This document shows positions 42,981 through 51,240 of a stretch of DNA of 64,000 nucleotides, piece after piece. The stretch is from Chitinophaga flava (lineage in GTDB: Bacteria; Bacteroidota; Bacteroidia; Chitinophagales; Chitinophagaceae), in contig NZ_QFFJ01000002.1 of NCBI RefSeq assembly GCF_003308995.1, positions 310,001 to 374,000 on the forward strand, written 5' to 3'. Within the stretch, counting starts at the first letter, position 1. Every line of letters starts with the position of its first letter. A program made the position numbers and the translations under genes. The notes under the pieces are model-generated. The model saw only the letters and a program-made list of their open reading frames with translations, searched no databases and was not told where the DNA came from.

Positions 42981-43631
42981 TTACATTTTCTTGGCATCAT
43001 CCAGGAACTTAGCCAGGCCGATATCCGTTAACGGATGTTTCAGCAGGCCAAGGATGGAGTCTAACGGGCAAGTACATACGTCGGCACCTACTTCAGCACA
43101 TTTTACAATGTGGAGGGCGCTACGGATGGACGCTGCCAGGATTTCAGTTTTAAAGCCCTGCAGGCTGTATATCTGAGAGATCTGAGCGATCAGTTCAACA
43201 CCGTCCCAGTTGCTGTCATCGATACGTCCGATGAAAGGAGATACGTAAGCGGCTCCTGCTTTAGCAGCCAGAATAGCCTGACCAGCAGAGAATACCAGCG
43301 TACAGTTTGTTCTGATACCGTTTTCAGAAAACCATTTGATGGCTTTTACACCTTCTTTGATCATCGGCACTTTCACCACAATATTCGGGTGGATGGCAGC
43401 CAGCTTTTTGCCTTCTTCAACGATAGATTTAAAATCAGTAGAAAATACTTCGGCACTCACATCTCCGTCCACGATATCGCAGATATCTGCGTAATGTTTG
43501 AGAATAGCGGCTTCTCCCTTGATACCTTCCTTCGCCATCAGGGAAGGGTTGGTAGTCACTCCATCCAGTACGCCGAGATCATGAGCTTCCCTGATCTGAT
43601 CAAGATTCGCTGTATCGATAAAGAATTTCAT
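42981..43631 (-). CDS. Transaldolase-family enzyme (FSA/TAL subgroup, transaldolase-like Phe133)
   Basis: A 216-residue small class I aldolase. MKFFIDTANLDQIREA opens the barrel, TTNPSLMAKEG follows, Lys87 in VVKVPM forms the Schiff base, and TLVFSAGQAILAAKAGAAYVSPFIGRIDD is the next core block. In E. coli fructose-6-phosphate aldolase the residue in the PY-V motif is Tyr131; here the matching residue is Phe133 (SPFIGR), as in transaldolases, so transaldolase activity in the pentose phosphate pathway is the better guess. The automatic name would be fructose-6-phosphate aldolase. Promoter region on the minus strand not obvious. Confidence 0.85.
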   Translation of the reverse strand: MKFFIDTANLDQIREAHDLGVLDGVTTNPSLMAKEGIKGEAAILKHYADICDIVDGDVSAEVFSTDFKSIVEEGKKLAAIHPNIVVKVPMIKEGVKAIKWFSENGIRTNCTLVFSAGQAILAAKAGAAYVSPFIGRIDDSNWDGVELIAQISQIYSLQGFKTEILAASIRSALHIVKCAEVGADVCTCPLDSILGLLKHPLTDIGLAKFLDDAKKM

Positions 43632-43757
43632 ACTATTAAAAATTAGTTTGTAAGGATCTGCTTTGAGTCATTTTGCGGAGTACACTGTCATTAGTGAAGA
43701 GGTGAGAGAATAGTAACCAGATGACTATTGACAAGCAACTAATGACCTTTAAAAAAG

Positions 43758-43860
43758 AAAAAAGGCAAGTTACTTATATCGCACCGCTTCAACCACCTAC
43801 CCTTGCTACATTCCTGTCCTGGGGGAGTTCAGCAGGAGCTGGTCGTATAAGACTTGCCGG
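43758..43860 (-). ncRNA. ffs: Signal recognition particle RNA (4.5S type)
   Basis: On the minus strand, terminal helix GGCAAGT/ACTTGCC (43764-43770 with 43852-43858) is extended by CTTATA/TATAAG, and the apical part reads CTCCCCCAGGACAGGAATG then TAGCAAGGG (about 43800-43835). This is the helix 8 core of bacterial SRP RNA with the GGAA tetraloop and the asymmetric AGCA side of the internal loop that Ffh binds. A consensus promoter precedes it and a T-rich run (TTTTTTCTTTTTT) follows the closing helix. It lies in the 460-bp gap between the transaldolase-family gene and the DUF5684 gene. Ends are approximate. Confidence 0.88.
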
Positions 43861-43862
43861 TT

Positions 43863-43894
43863 GCAAAGGTAATGCAATTCACTGAAAATCCAAA
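43863..43894 (-). promoter_or_regulatory. Promoter of the SRP RNA gene
   Basis: Minus-strand TTTG (43891-43894) and TACCTTTGC (43863-43871), spacer 19 bp. Both boxes match the consensus, and the start site predicted lies at the base of the RNA helix. Confidence 0.85.
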
Positions 43895-44092
43895 TTTTGT
43901 GAAAGAAATCTCAAAAAAAATTTTCAATATGCCTGTGTTGCCTATTATTTTCCAGTTAAAAAATCAATGAAATATGTATGTGTTTCATTTGTTATACCTG
44001 AATTTTTTTGTATCTTGTTGGCTAATCCCGCACTGTAGCTCACTCCGTTGACTGCAGTCATTTTTCATTATTTCATCAAAAACAATATCCTT

Positions 44093-44524
44093 ATGGACAA
44101 CGCAGCAAGTGGTGCCATCTTCGCATTAATGCTCCCTCTTCTTTTATTCTTTTTAGCTTTTGGGATTTTCTACATCATTTGTAACTGGAAAATCTACAAA
44201 AAAGCTGGTTTTGAAGGATGGGAATGCATTGTACCTATCTACAGCACTATCATCATGTTAAGAATTATCGGTAAACCATGGTGGTGGTTGCTGTTGTTCA
44301 TGATCCCCGGTGTCAACATTATTTTTGCCATCTGGGCTACAAACCTGCTCAGCAAAAGCTTTGGAAAAGATGTGGGCTTTACCCTGGGCATATTATTCCT
44401 GGGCTTTATCTTTATTCCTATCCTGGCATTCGACCGTAGCATCGTTTATCAAGGCCCTGCCGGCGATCCCAACGGTATCCGTCCAATGGAAGATGTGAAC
44501 ACCATCGGCACAAATGCTGCTTAA
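44093..44524 (+). CDS. DUF5684 membrane protein
   Basis: A 143-residue small membrane protein with about four helices (ALMLPLLLFFLAFGIFYIIC, IIMLRIIGKPWWWLLLFMIPGVNIIFAI, LGILFLGFIFIPILAF). The core KIYKKAGFEGWECIVPIYSTI followed by a GKPWWW helix is the pattern of DUF5684, related to signal-peptidase-associated and RDD-type small membrane proteins. The C-terminal tail is soluble. Start set at the ATG 44093 rather than the upstream TTG at 44048. The RDD gene begins 26 bp after the stop, so the two are probably one operon. No function known. Confidence 0.82.
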   Translation: MDNAASGAIFALMLPLLLFFLAFGIFYIICNWKIYKKAGFEGWECIVPIYSTIIMLRIIGKPWWWLLLFMIPGVNIIFAIWATNLLSKSFGKDVGFTLGILFLGFIFIPILAFDRSIVYQGPAGDPNGIRPMEDVNTIGTNAA

Positions 44525-44550
44525 TTCCTTACCTTAAATCCACTTAACCT

Positions 44551-44973
44551 ATGGAATCATTTAATGATACAAAAAACACCGACCTGCTCAGCGATCTGGA
44601 AGAACCGGCTCCAGAGTTGGCCAGCAAAGGCCTCCGTTTCGCCAATTATCTGGTCGACTTTCTGGTGATTTTTGTCGTTCTCATATGCCTTATGAACTTT
44701 GCTCAACTGGCCATGGCTGAAATACAGGTGATCTACATCGTGTTTTTCCTGCTTTATTACAGTATCATGGAAGGACTGATGAACGGCCGGACCATTGGTA
44801 AAATGGTAACCGGAACCCGTGTAGTAACCAGGGATAACGAACCGATCAGCTTCGGTAAGGCCCTGGGCCGCTCTGCTTCCAGACTGGTGCCTTTTGAAGC
44901 ATTCAGTCTTTTGTTTGGCGACGCTGCCTGGCACGACAACTGGACAAATACTATCGTAGTAAAAAACAAATAA
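44551..44973 (+). CDS. RDD family membrane protein
   Basis: A 140-residue RDD-family protein. After an acidic N-terminus it reads GLRFANYLVDFLVIFVVLICLMN, the first helix with the Arg and Asp that name the family, then helix two and GRTIGKMVTGTRVVTRDNEPISFGKALGRSASRLVPF, the conserved loop and third helix. It likely follows DUF5684 in an operon and is closed by a strong terminator. Some RDD proteins are Na+/H+ antiporters, but for most the role is unknown. It faces the second RDD gene convergently. Confidence 0.88.
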   Translation: MESFNDTKNTDLLSDLEEPAPELASKGLRFANYLVDFLVIFVVLICLMNFAQLAMAEIQVIYIVFFLLYYSIMEGLMNGRTIGKMVTGTRVVTRDNEPISFGKALGRSASRLVPFEAFSLLFGDAAWHDNWTNTIVVKNK

Positions 44974-45000
44974 AGATAACCAGCGCGTAAGCGTCTGTAT

Positions 45001-45041
45001 AAAACGAAGAGCGCGGAGATTTCCTCCGCGCTCTTCGTTTT
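45001..45041. terminator. Bidirectional terminator between two RDD genes
   Basis: AAAACGAAGAGCGCGGAG pairs perfectly with CTCCGCGCTCTTCGTTTT around ATTTC. Symmetrical A/T flanks suit both convergent transcripts. Confidence 0.93.
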
Positions 45042-45052
45042 ATACTATTGTA

Positions 45053-45796
45053 TTAATTGTCTTTCGTCGTGTAGTAGTTGTAATCATTCAACACTGTTTC
45101 CAGAAAACTGGTATTGGGTAGCTCAGACTGGATATGCAGCACTTCTTTTACCCGATGGGCCACTTTGGCCGCCAGCACTTCATCTTTGGCTTTGAGCGCC
45201 TTATCGAGTAGCTCTTTTACCTTGTTCATATCCCTGTCGGATAAACGGGTGATCTGCGGAAACTGTGGCTGGTAGTCTGTTGCAGACATATCCCTGAAGA
45301 TGGTTTCTTCAATGCTTCCCGTTCTTTTGATGTTGATCACAATTGTACCGGCTACCACATCGCCCAGACGTTGACTGTAAGGAGTACGGGCTATCGCTAC
45401 TACCGGGATGATTACCGGAATAAGAAACATAAAGAACAGCAGTGGCGACTCTATCATCCGGAAGATCCAGCGGATCAGATGCTGACTGACGGTTGGCTGG
45501 TTGCCGGTAAGACTTACCACTTTCAGATGCATCAGTTTTTTCCCGGGAGTCTGGCCTCCCATCGATATTTCCAGTACCAGAAAATATAACATCAGCGGAA
45601 GGGAAAGAATCAATGTTAAAAGTACCTGGGTAGTAGTATTGCTAAAATGAAAAGATACCAATACCATATACATCATCAGATAATAGCAGAGCCGGATCCC
45701 GAAATCAATGAGCCAGGCCAGAAAACGCTTCATTGCATCCGCCGTTTCAAATTCAAGATCAATGTTAAAGGAAGTTGGTATTTTTATGTTGCTCAT
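45053..45796 (-). CDS. RDD family protein with long C-terminal tail
   Basis: A 247-residue membrane protein. The RDD core is FETADAMKRFLAWLIDFGIRLCYYLMMY at about residues 17-44, a second helix VLLTLILSLPLMLYFLVLEI, then GGQTPGKKLMHLKVVSLTGNQPTVSQHLIRWIFRM and SPLLFFMFLIPVIIPVVAIAR. The remaining 90 residues are a soluble helical tail (SDRDMNKVKELLDKALKAKDEVLAAKVAHRVKEVL) absent from short RDD proteins. It is divergent from the spoIIM operon at 45916, a common neighbourhood. The ATG at 45794-45796 is used; the frame could begin two codons earlier at TTG 45802. Confidence 0.86.
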   Translation of the reverse strand: MSNIKIPTSFNIDLEFETADAMKRFLAWLIDFGIRLCYYLMMYMVLVSFHFSNTTTQVLLTLILSLPLMLYFLVLEISMGGQTPGKKLMHLKVVSLTGNQPTVSQHLIRWIFRMIESPLLFFMFLIPVIIPVVAIARTPYSQRLGDVVAGTIVINIKRTGSIEETIFRDMSATDYQPQFPQITRLSDRDMNKVKELLDKALKAKDEVLAAKVAHRVKEVLHIQSELPNTSFLETVLNDYNYYTTKDN

Positions 45797-45799
45797 ACT

Positions 45800-45807
45800 C
45801 AAATTTA
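45800..45807 (-). promoter_or_regulatory. -7 element of the long RDD gene
   Basis: Minus-strand TAAATTTG, TAnnTTTG, immediately before the ATG at 45796; the mRNA would be nearly leaderless. No strong -33 TTG. Confidence 0.5.
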
Positions 45808-45839
45808 CATATTTGTTTATATATTGTTAAACGATTTAG

Positions 45840-45848
45840 TAAGTTTGC
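45840..45848 (+). promoter_or_regulatory. -7 element of the SpoIIM-MoxR operon
   Basis: TAAGTTTGC matches TAnnTTTGC. A TTTG at 45812-45815 lies 24 bp upstream, slightly longer than the usual spacer. Leader to ATG 45916 about 60 nt. Confidence 0.6.
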
Positions 45849-45915
45849 TGATACTCCCCATAGTAACCCGTTACTGCAGGTAGATATCAAGACTTAAAAG
45901 GGAATTTGACTCACT

Positions 45916-46908
45916 ATGAGAGAATCATTGTTTATCAAGAAAAATTTGCCCCGCTGGAAAAAAATCCAGGAGGAGCCCACCGATGACCCTGATGAGATGG
46001 CGGAAAGATTTGTTTCCTTACTGGACGACCTCTCCTATGCCAAAACATTCTATAGCTTTAGTAAAGTAACCCGCTATATCAACGGCCTGGCCGCCGGCAT
46101 TTACCAACGGATATATCAGAACAGGAAAGAAGAAGTAGGCCGTTTTCAATTATTCTTCCGTTTTGAACTGCCATTGCTTTTCCGGCAATATCACCGTTTG
46201 CTGCTGTTCACCTTCTGTTTCTTTCTGGTGTTCTGTATCATCGGTGCTTTTTCTTCTGCCCATGATGAAACTTTTGTGAGAGGATTTCTGGGGGATGAAT
46301 ATGTGAATATGACAGAAAGAAATATCGCCAATAATGATCCTTTTGGTGTTTATAAGGACGGTAATCCCTTGCTGATGTTCTTGCGGATTGCGGTCAACAA
46401 TATCCGGGTGGCGCTGATGTGTTATGTAGGCGGTATCTTTCTGGGTATTGGCTCTTTGTACCTGTTGCTGCAAAACGGTATTATGCTCGGTGTGTTTCAG
46501 TACATCTTCTTTTCACACGGCCTGGGATTTAAATCTGTGCTGGTGATATGGATACATGGCACGCTGGAAATTTCCAGTATTGTAGTTTCCGGTTGTGCCG
46601 GGATTATACTGGGTAAAAGTATCTTGTTCCCTGGTACCCGTAAAAGGCTGGAGTCTCTGCGCAAAGGTGCGAAAGACGGAATCAAGATCATGGTGGCGCT
46701 TATCCCTGTGTTTGTAGTAGCAGCTTTTCTGGAAGGTTTTGTAACCCGCTATACCGGAATGCCGCTGTGGCTCAGCCTTCTGATCCTCACAGGGTCTCTG
46801 TGTTTTATGGTGGGATATTTTATCCTCTATCCCATTCACCTGCACCGCAAAGGATATCGTTTAAATGCTGCCGGTAAAGTAGTCTTTCCTTTTTCCCGGC
46901 CAAAGTAA
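45916..46908 (+). CDS. Stage II sporulation protein M (SpoIIM)-like membrane protein
   Basis: A 330-residue membrane protein of the SpoIIM/DUF95 family. A soluble N-terminal region (1-100) precedes helices at about 105-125 (RLLLFTFCFFLVFCIIGAF) and the core IAVNNIRVALMCYVGGIFLGIGSLYLLLQNGIMLGVFQYI, where NNIR...L..GG...GxGs..LL.NG...G is the family signature. GTLEISSIVVSGCAGIILGKSI and two further helices follow. In a non-sporulating bacterium the name is historical. It is the first gene of the operon with DUF4129, DUF4350, MoxR and DUF58, and is divergent from the RDD gene. Confidence 0.9.
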   Translation: MRESLFIKKNLPRWKKIQEEPTDDPDEMAERFVSLLDDLSYAKTFYSFSKVTRYINGLAAGIYQRIYQNRKEEVGRFQLFFRFELPLLFRQYHRLLLFTFCFFLVFCIIGAFSSAHDETFVRGFLGDEYVNMTERNIANNDPFGVYKDGNPLLMFLRIAVNNIRVALMCYVGGIFLGIGSLYLLLQNGIMLGVFQYIFFSHGLGFKSVLVIWIHGTLEISSIVVSGCAGIILGKSILFPGTRKRLESLRKGAKDGIKIMVALIPVFVVAAFLEGFVTRYTGMPLWLSLLILTGSLCFMVGYFILYPIHLHRKGYRLNAAGKVVFPFSRPK

Positions 46909-46911
46909 CTG

Positions 46912-47664
46912 ATGATGAAAATTGATTGTAGAAAATATGTGAAACGCCTGTTGCTGCTGATCATGCTGTGTATCCCCCTGAAAGGGCTGTCACAGCAGCC
47001 TGTGGCCGGAGATCAGGAAACAAAAAAAGGACAGGAAACAAATGTAACTCCTTCCATACCGTACTACGACAAACGAACTGTATCTGAAGCCGTGATCACA
47101 AAGTTGAAGCAGGATAAGAAGATGCAGTACCGTGATGAAGATGCGAAGAAGTCCCGCTCCGGAGAAGGCTTTTTCCGTGCGTTGGCTGCGCTCTTTCTTT
47201 TCATATCCAAAATCCGGTTTATGGCTGCCATTTTATTGCTGGCTTTTCTGGGATTTCTCTTGTTTCGTTTCATGAAAAACAATGGTATGAGCATCTTCCG
47301 GAAGCCCAAAGAGCTGGAAGTAACAGAGGAAATACACGAAGAAGATTTACGGAGTGCTGGTGAATATGAAGATAAGATCAGGGCTGCTATTGCTGCCAGA
47401 GATATCCGGCAGGCCGTACGGTGGTGGTATTTGTATACGTTGTTTCAGCTGGCCAACAGACAACTGATCATCCCCGGAAGGGAAAAAACGAACAATGACT
47501 ATCTGCGCAGTATGCGTAATACACCTTACTATAAAACGTTTTCCACACTGACACTGGACTATGAATACATCTGGTATGGCGGGTTTGAAGTCAGTGAAGC
47601 GCAATTCAGTGCCATGGACCAACAGTTCAGGGATTTTAATCATCAATTAGGCAAAGCTTCGTGA
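46912..47664 (+). CDS. DUF4129 domain membrane protein
   Basis: A 250-residue protein with an N-terminal signal or anchor (VKRLLLLIMLCIPLKGLS), a linker rich in Lys/Gln/Glu, one clear membrane helix (FMAAILLLAFLGFLLFRFM, about residue 102-120) and a cytosolic C-terminal DUF4129 region with IRAAIAARDIRQAVRWWYLYTLFQLANRQLI, the motif of that domain. The stop overlaps the GTG of the next gene. ATG 46912 or 46915 are both possible (ATGATG). Transglutaminase-like partners seen in other DUF4129 loci are absent. Role in the MoxR/DUF58 membrane cluster unknown. Confidence 0.83.
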   Translation: MMKIDCRKYVKRLLLLIMLCIPLKGLSQQPVAGDQETKKGQETNVTPSIPYYDKRTVSEAVITKLKQDKKMQYRDEDAKKSRSGEGFFRALAALFLFISKIRFMAAILLLAFLGFLLFRFMKNNGMSIFRKPKELEVTEEIHEEDLRSAGEYEDKIRAAIAARDIRQAVRWWYLYTLFQLANRQLIIPGREKTNNDYLRSMRNTPYYKTFSTLTLDYEYIWYGGFEVSEAQFSAMDQQFRDFNHQLGKAS

Positions 47665-48890
47665 AAAAAAGGACTACCTATATCATTATTGTCGTTGTAG
47701 CATTATTACTGGTAATGCTGGCGTTGTTTAGTAACAGTGACTTTGTTAATACTGAACAGCTGTCCACCAACATGGAAAAGGCTTCCTTTTCAAGCAAGGA
47801 TAAAAAGGCCGGCGGGACTTACGTGGCTTTTAAAACATTGCCGGAACTTTTTGCAGGCAGGCCTGTACAGGTGGTTGCCAAACCCTTTGCCACCACGTAT
47901 GCCAAAGAAGCGGAGTTGCATGGTTCCTACAACGCTTATATCATTGTAGCTAATGAACTGTTTGCCACAGAGCGTGATGTAGAGTCGATGCTGTATTATG
48001 CTTCCCTGGGAAACTTCCTGTTTATCAGCGTTAACCGGATGGACCCGCTGCTGGCCAAAAAGCTGAAGTTTACCGTAGTGGATGGAGAGAACTTTCAGCA
48101 GAAAAAATCCAATACTGCCCAGCGATATAAAGATTCCTCACTCAATCTGGACACCGCTTTCAGCTATATGGGTATGATCAGCGGCAGCTATTTTTCCAGC
48201 ATAGATACCGCTACCACCAAGGTTTTTGGGATGAATTACAAAAGCAGACCTAATTTTATCGGGATGGCTTATGGTGACGGTTTTGTTTATGTATCCCTCA
48301 ACCCTTACACATTCAGTAACTATTTCCTGCTACATCAAAACAATATTGCTGCGCAGGAAATACAGATGTCCTATCTGCCGAATGACGCTACCAACGTATA
48401 TTGGGACGATTTTTATTGTCATCAGTATGGTCCGCAGTCGGGTGATTTCAGCCAGTGGCAGGTGCTGATGCGTTACCCTGCCATGCGCTGGGCCTTATGG
48501 CTGGCAGTGTTGCTGTTGTTGTTGTATGTAATTTTTGAAGGTAAACGAAGACAGCGTATCATCCCCGAAAAGCCGGCGCTGGCCAATAACTCGCTGGAGT
48601 TTGTAGATGCTGTCGGACAGCTGTATTATCAGCAACGCAACAACTACAACCTGGCTCACAAAATGATCATTCATTTGCTGGAGTATATCCGTTCCCGTTA
48701 TTATCTCAATACTAATCATTTGAACGATCAGTTTGTTGAAGCACTGGCTAAAAAAGCGGCCATGCCTGAAACAACTATCCGGGAACTGTTTTCCATGCTT
48801 CATCAGATACAGCTGGCAGGCGAGGTAAGCGACGAACAGCTGGAACATTTCTATCAACTCATTCAACATTTTTATTTAAATACGAAGTAA
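47661..48890 (+). CDS. DUF4350 domain membrane protein
   Basis: A 409-residue protein that begins with GTG at 47661, overlapping the DUF4129 stop by 4 bp. The N-terminal helix is TYIIIVVVALLLVMLALFSN, an extracytoplasmic DUF4350 region follows (STNMEKASFSSKDKKAGGTYVAFKTLPELF, YNAYIIVANELFATERDVESMLYY, GNFLFISVNRMD), then a second helix WALWLAVLLLLLYVIF and a cytosolic C-terminal helical domain. The N-terminal part resembles the GATase-like domain of DUF4350 proteins found beside MoxR and DUF58. Coupled translation argues for a membrane complex. No catalytic residues can be proposed. Confidence 0.83.
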   Translation: MKKRTTYIIIVVVALLLVMLALFSNSDFVNTEQLSTNMEKASFSSKDKKAGGTYVAFKTLPELFAGRPVQVVAKPFATTYAKEAELHGSYNAYIIVANELFATERDVESMLYYASLGNFLFISVNRMDPLLAKKLKFTVVDGENFQQKKSNTAQRYKDSSLNLDTAFSYMGMISGSYFSSIDTATTKVFGMNYKSRPNFIGMAYGDGFVYVSLNPYTFSNYFLLHQNNIAAQEIQMSYLPNDATNVYWDDFYCHQYGPQSGDFSQWQVLMRYPAMRWALWLAVLLLLLYVIFEGKRRQRIIPEKPALANNSLEFVDAVGQLYYQQRNNYNLAHKMIIHLLEYIRSRYYLNTNHLNDQFVEALAKKAAMPETTIRELFSMLHQIQLAGEVSDEQLEHFYQLIQHFYLNTK

Positions 48891-48893
48891 ATA

Positions 48894-49874
48894 ATGGACA
48901 TCAATACCTTTCAACCCAGGACTGATTTTACCACCTTACACGAAGGCGTAGAAGCGATCAGAACACAGATAGGGAAAGTAATTGTGGGGCAGCATCAGAT
49001 GGTGGATCTGTTGATAGCAGGCCTGCTAACACAAGGCCACGTGCTGATTGAAGGGGTACCCGGCGTGGCAAAAACACTGACAGCCAAATTGCTCGCTCAG
49101 TGTGTGGACGCAGATTTTTCCAGAATACAGTTTACACCAGACCTGATGCCAGCAGACGTGCTGGGGACCTCTGTATTCAATCCTCAGACAAGAGAATTTG
49201 AATACAAAAAAGGACCCGTTTTCAGCAACCTGGTACTGATAGACGAAATCAACCGTGCCCCGGCCAAAACACAATCTGCTCTTTTTGAGGTGATGGAAGA
49301 AAGACAGATCACCAATGATGGTACTACCTATACTTTGAACCGTCCGTTTATGGTGATAGCCACTCAAAACCCTATCGAACAGGAAGGCACCTACCGCCTG
49401 CCGGAAGCACAGCTGGACCGTTTCCTCTTTAAGCTCGAAGTAAAATATCCGGATCTGCAGGAAGAAGTCGCTGTATTACAAAGTGTGCAACGTCTCAATG
49501 GCACTACTGATCTGTCGAAAGTGATCTCCAAAGTAGTAACGGCTACACAGGTAATCGAATTCCAGAACCTGGTACGTCAGGTGCGGATCGAAGAAAAATT
49601 GTTGCACTATATCGCTGCTGTTGTCCACGAAACCCGTATGAACGCTTCCCTTTACCTGGGCGCTTCTCCTCGTGCATCCATTGCCGTTATGAACTGCGCT
49701 AAAGCCATGGCTGCCATGCGCAACCGTGATTTCGTGATCCCTGATGATATTGTGGAAATGATGCCGCATGTATTGCGCCATCGTATTATGCTGACACCGG
49801 AAAAGGAAATGGAAGGTATCCGTACGGATGATGTGATAGCCCAGATTCTCAAGATGGTGGAAGTGCCAAGATAA
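48894..49874 (+). CDS. MoxR-family AAA+ ATPase
   Basis: A 326-residue AAA+ ATPase. Walker A is GVPGVAKT (54-61), Walker B LVLIDEINRAPAKTQSALFEVMEERQIT, with the sensor/arginine-finger region RPFMVIATQNPIEQEGTYRLPEAQLDRFLFKLEV. The C-terminal lid carries ALYLGASPRASIAVM-like residues (SLYLGASPRASIAVM). MoxR proteins act as chaperones that activate or assemble partner complexes, often with VWA or DUF58 proteins encoded next door. Here the DUF58 gene starts 10 bp after the stop. Start ATG 48894, 4 bp after the DUF4350 stop. Confidence 0.95.
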   Translation: MDINTFQPRTDFTTLHEGVEAIRTQIGKVIVGQHQMVDLLIAGLLTQGHVLIEGVPGVAKTLTAKLLAQCVDADFSRIQFTPDLMPADVLGTSVFNPQTREFEYKKGPVFSNLVLIDEINRAPAKTQSALFEVMEERQITNDGTTYTLNRPFMVIATQNPIEQEGTYRLPEAQLDRFLFKLEVKYPDLQEEVAVLQSVQRLNGTTDLSKVISKVVTATQVIEFQNLVRQVRIEEKLLHYIAAVVHETRMNASLYLGASPRASIAVMNCAKAMAAMRNRDFVIPDDIVEMMPHVLRHRIMLTPEKEMEGIRTDDVIAQILKMVEVPR

Positions 49875-49883
49875 GCTTTAACT

Positions 49884-51236
49884 ATGTCTTCATCTGTCAG
49901 AAATAATTTATACCAGCAGCTGTTTTTCACCAACCGCCTGTATCTGGGGTTAGGTGTCAATATCCTGTTGTTTATCATCGCCTTTTTTGCGCCGGGACTG
50001 CTCAATATCGCCATCCTGGCTTTTGGGGTCCTGCTGGCTTTATTACTGCTTGACATGATCTTGCTGGTGATGAGACCGGTTAGCATCCTGGAAGCCAAAC
50101 GCGTAGCCAGTGCCCGTTTCAGCAATGGAGATGAAAATGAGGTACTGATCACCTGTATCAATCGTTATCCTTTTCCGGTATTGGTAACTGTGGTGGATGA
50201 ACTACCCTTTCAGTTCCAGGACCGGAATTTTTCGCTGCAGGCAAAGATTGCAGCCGGAGCAGAACATGTTTTCCGGTATGTAGTAAGACCCGTTGAAAGA
50301 GGGGCGTACAAGTTTGGTTACACCAATGTATTTATGCAAAGTGCGTTGGGTATTGTAAACAGACGGTTGATTTTTGATACAGAACAAACTGTGAATGTAT
50401 ATCCCAGTTTTCAGCAACTGCGGCATCACTCTCTGTATTCCTACATGAACAGGCTCAATGAAACAGGTGAGCACAAACGGAGGGTGATAGGCCACAGTAT
50501 GGAGTTTGATCATATTAAGCCTTATACAAAAGGAGATGATGTGCGGATGCTCAACTGGAAAGCGACTGCCCGTTCCGGTAACCTGATGGTGAATAATTAT
50601 GTAGAAGAAAAATCACAGCAGGTATATTGTGTTATAGACAAAGGGCGCACTATGAAGATGCCTTTTGAGGGGATGACTTTGCTGGATTATGCTATCAACG
50701 CTTCGCTGGTGTTCAGTAATGTGGCGTTGAACAAGGGCGACAAAGCGGGGCTGGTGGCTTTCACCGAACAGGCTGTGGAAGTGTTGCCATCCAGCAATAA
50801 AAAAGTACAGCTTAATAAGATTCTGGAATCGTTGTATGCCCAGGAAACAAAGTGGCAGGAAAGTGATTACGAAGCATTGAGTGTGCAGTTACGCAGTCAC
50901 TTGTCACAACGTTCGCTGCTGATATTGTTCACTAATTTTGAGTCGATGTCGAGCCTGCACCGGCAGTTACCTTTTCTGCGCCGGCTGGCCAAATATCATC
51001 TGGTGCTGGTTGTATTTTTTGAGAATACAGAACTGAAGAAGGTGACGGAACTGGAAGCGCAGGATGTGGAAGGTATTTACAAACAAACGATTGCCCAGAA
51101 GTTTGCCTACGATAAAAAGCTGATCGTGAAAGAGCTGGCTAAATATGGGATCATGTCATTACTGAGTACACCGGAGCAGCTGACACTGAATGTGGTGAAT
51201 AAATACCTGGAATTAAAAGCGCGTACACTGATTTAG
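49884..51236 (+). CDS. DUF58 domain protein (VWA-like) of the MoxR cluster
   Basis: A 450-residue protein with two N-terminal membrane helices (LGLGVNILLFIIAFFAPGLLNIAILAFGVLLALLLLDM) and a cytosolic/exposed part. It contains the DUF58 motif HIKPYTKGDDVRMLNWKATARSGNLMVNNYVEEK (about 212-246), followed by a VWA-like fold (VYCVIDKGRTM in place of a full DxSxS MIDAS). The MIDAS Asp is partly degraded here, as in most DUF58 proteins. It is last in the operon. The next gene ends 4 bp later on the opposite strand. Function unknown but conserved as a MoxR partner. Confidence 0.9.
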   Translation: MSSSVRNNLYQQLFFTNRLYLGLGVNILLFIIAFFAPGLLNIAILAFGVLLALLLLDMILLVMRPVSILEAKRVASARFSNGDENEVLITCINRYPFPVLVTVVDELPFQFQDRNFSLQAKIAAGAEHVFRYVVRPVERGAYKFGYTNVFMQSALGIVNRRLIFDTEQTVNVYPSFQQLRHHSLYSYMNRLNETGEHKRRVIGHSMEFDHIKPYTKGDDVRMLNWKATARSGNLMVNNYVEEKSQQVYCVIDKGRTMKMPFEGMTLLDYAINASLVFSNVALNKGDKAGLVAFTEQAVEVLPSSNKKVQLNKILESLYAQETKWQESDYEALSVQLRSHLSQRSLLILFTNFESMSSLHRQLPFLRRLAKYHLVLVVFFENTELKKVTELEAQDVEGIYKQTIAQKFAYDKKLIVKELAKYGIMSLLSTPEQLTLNVVNKYLELKARTLI

Positions 51237-51240
51237 CATA

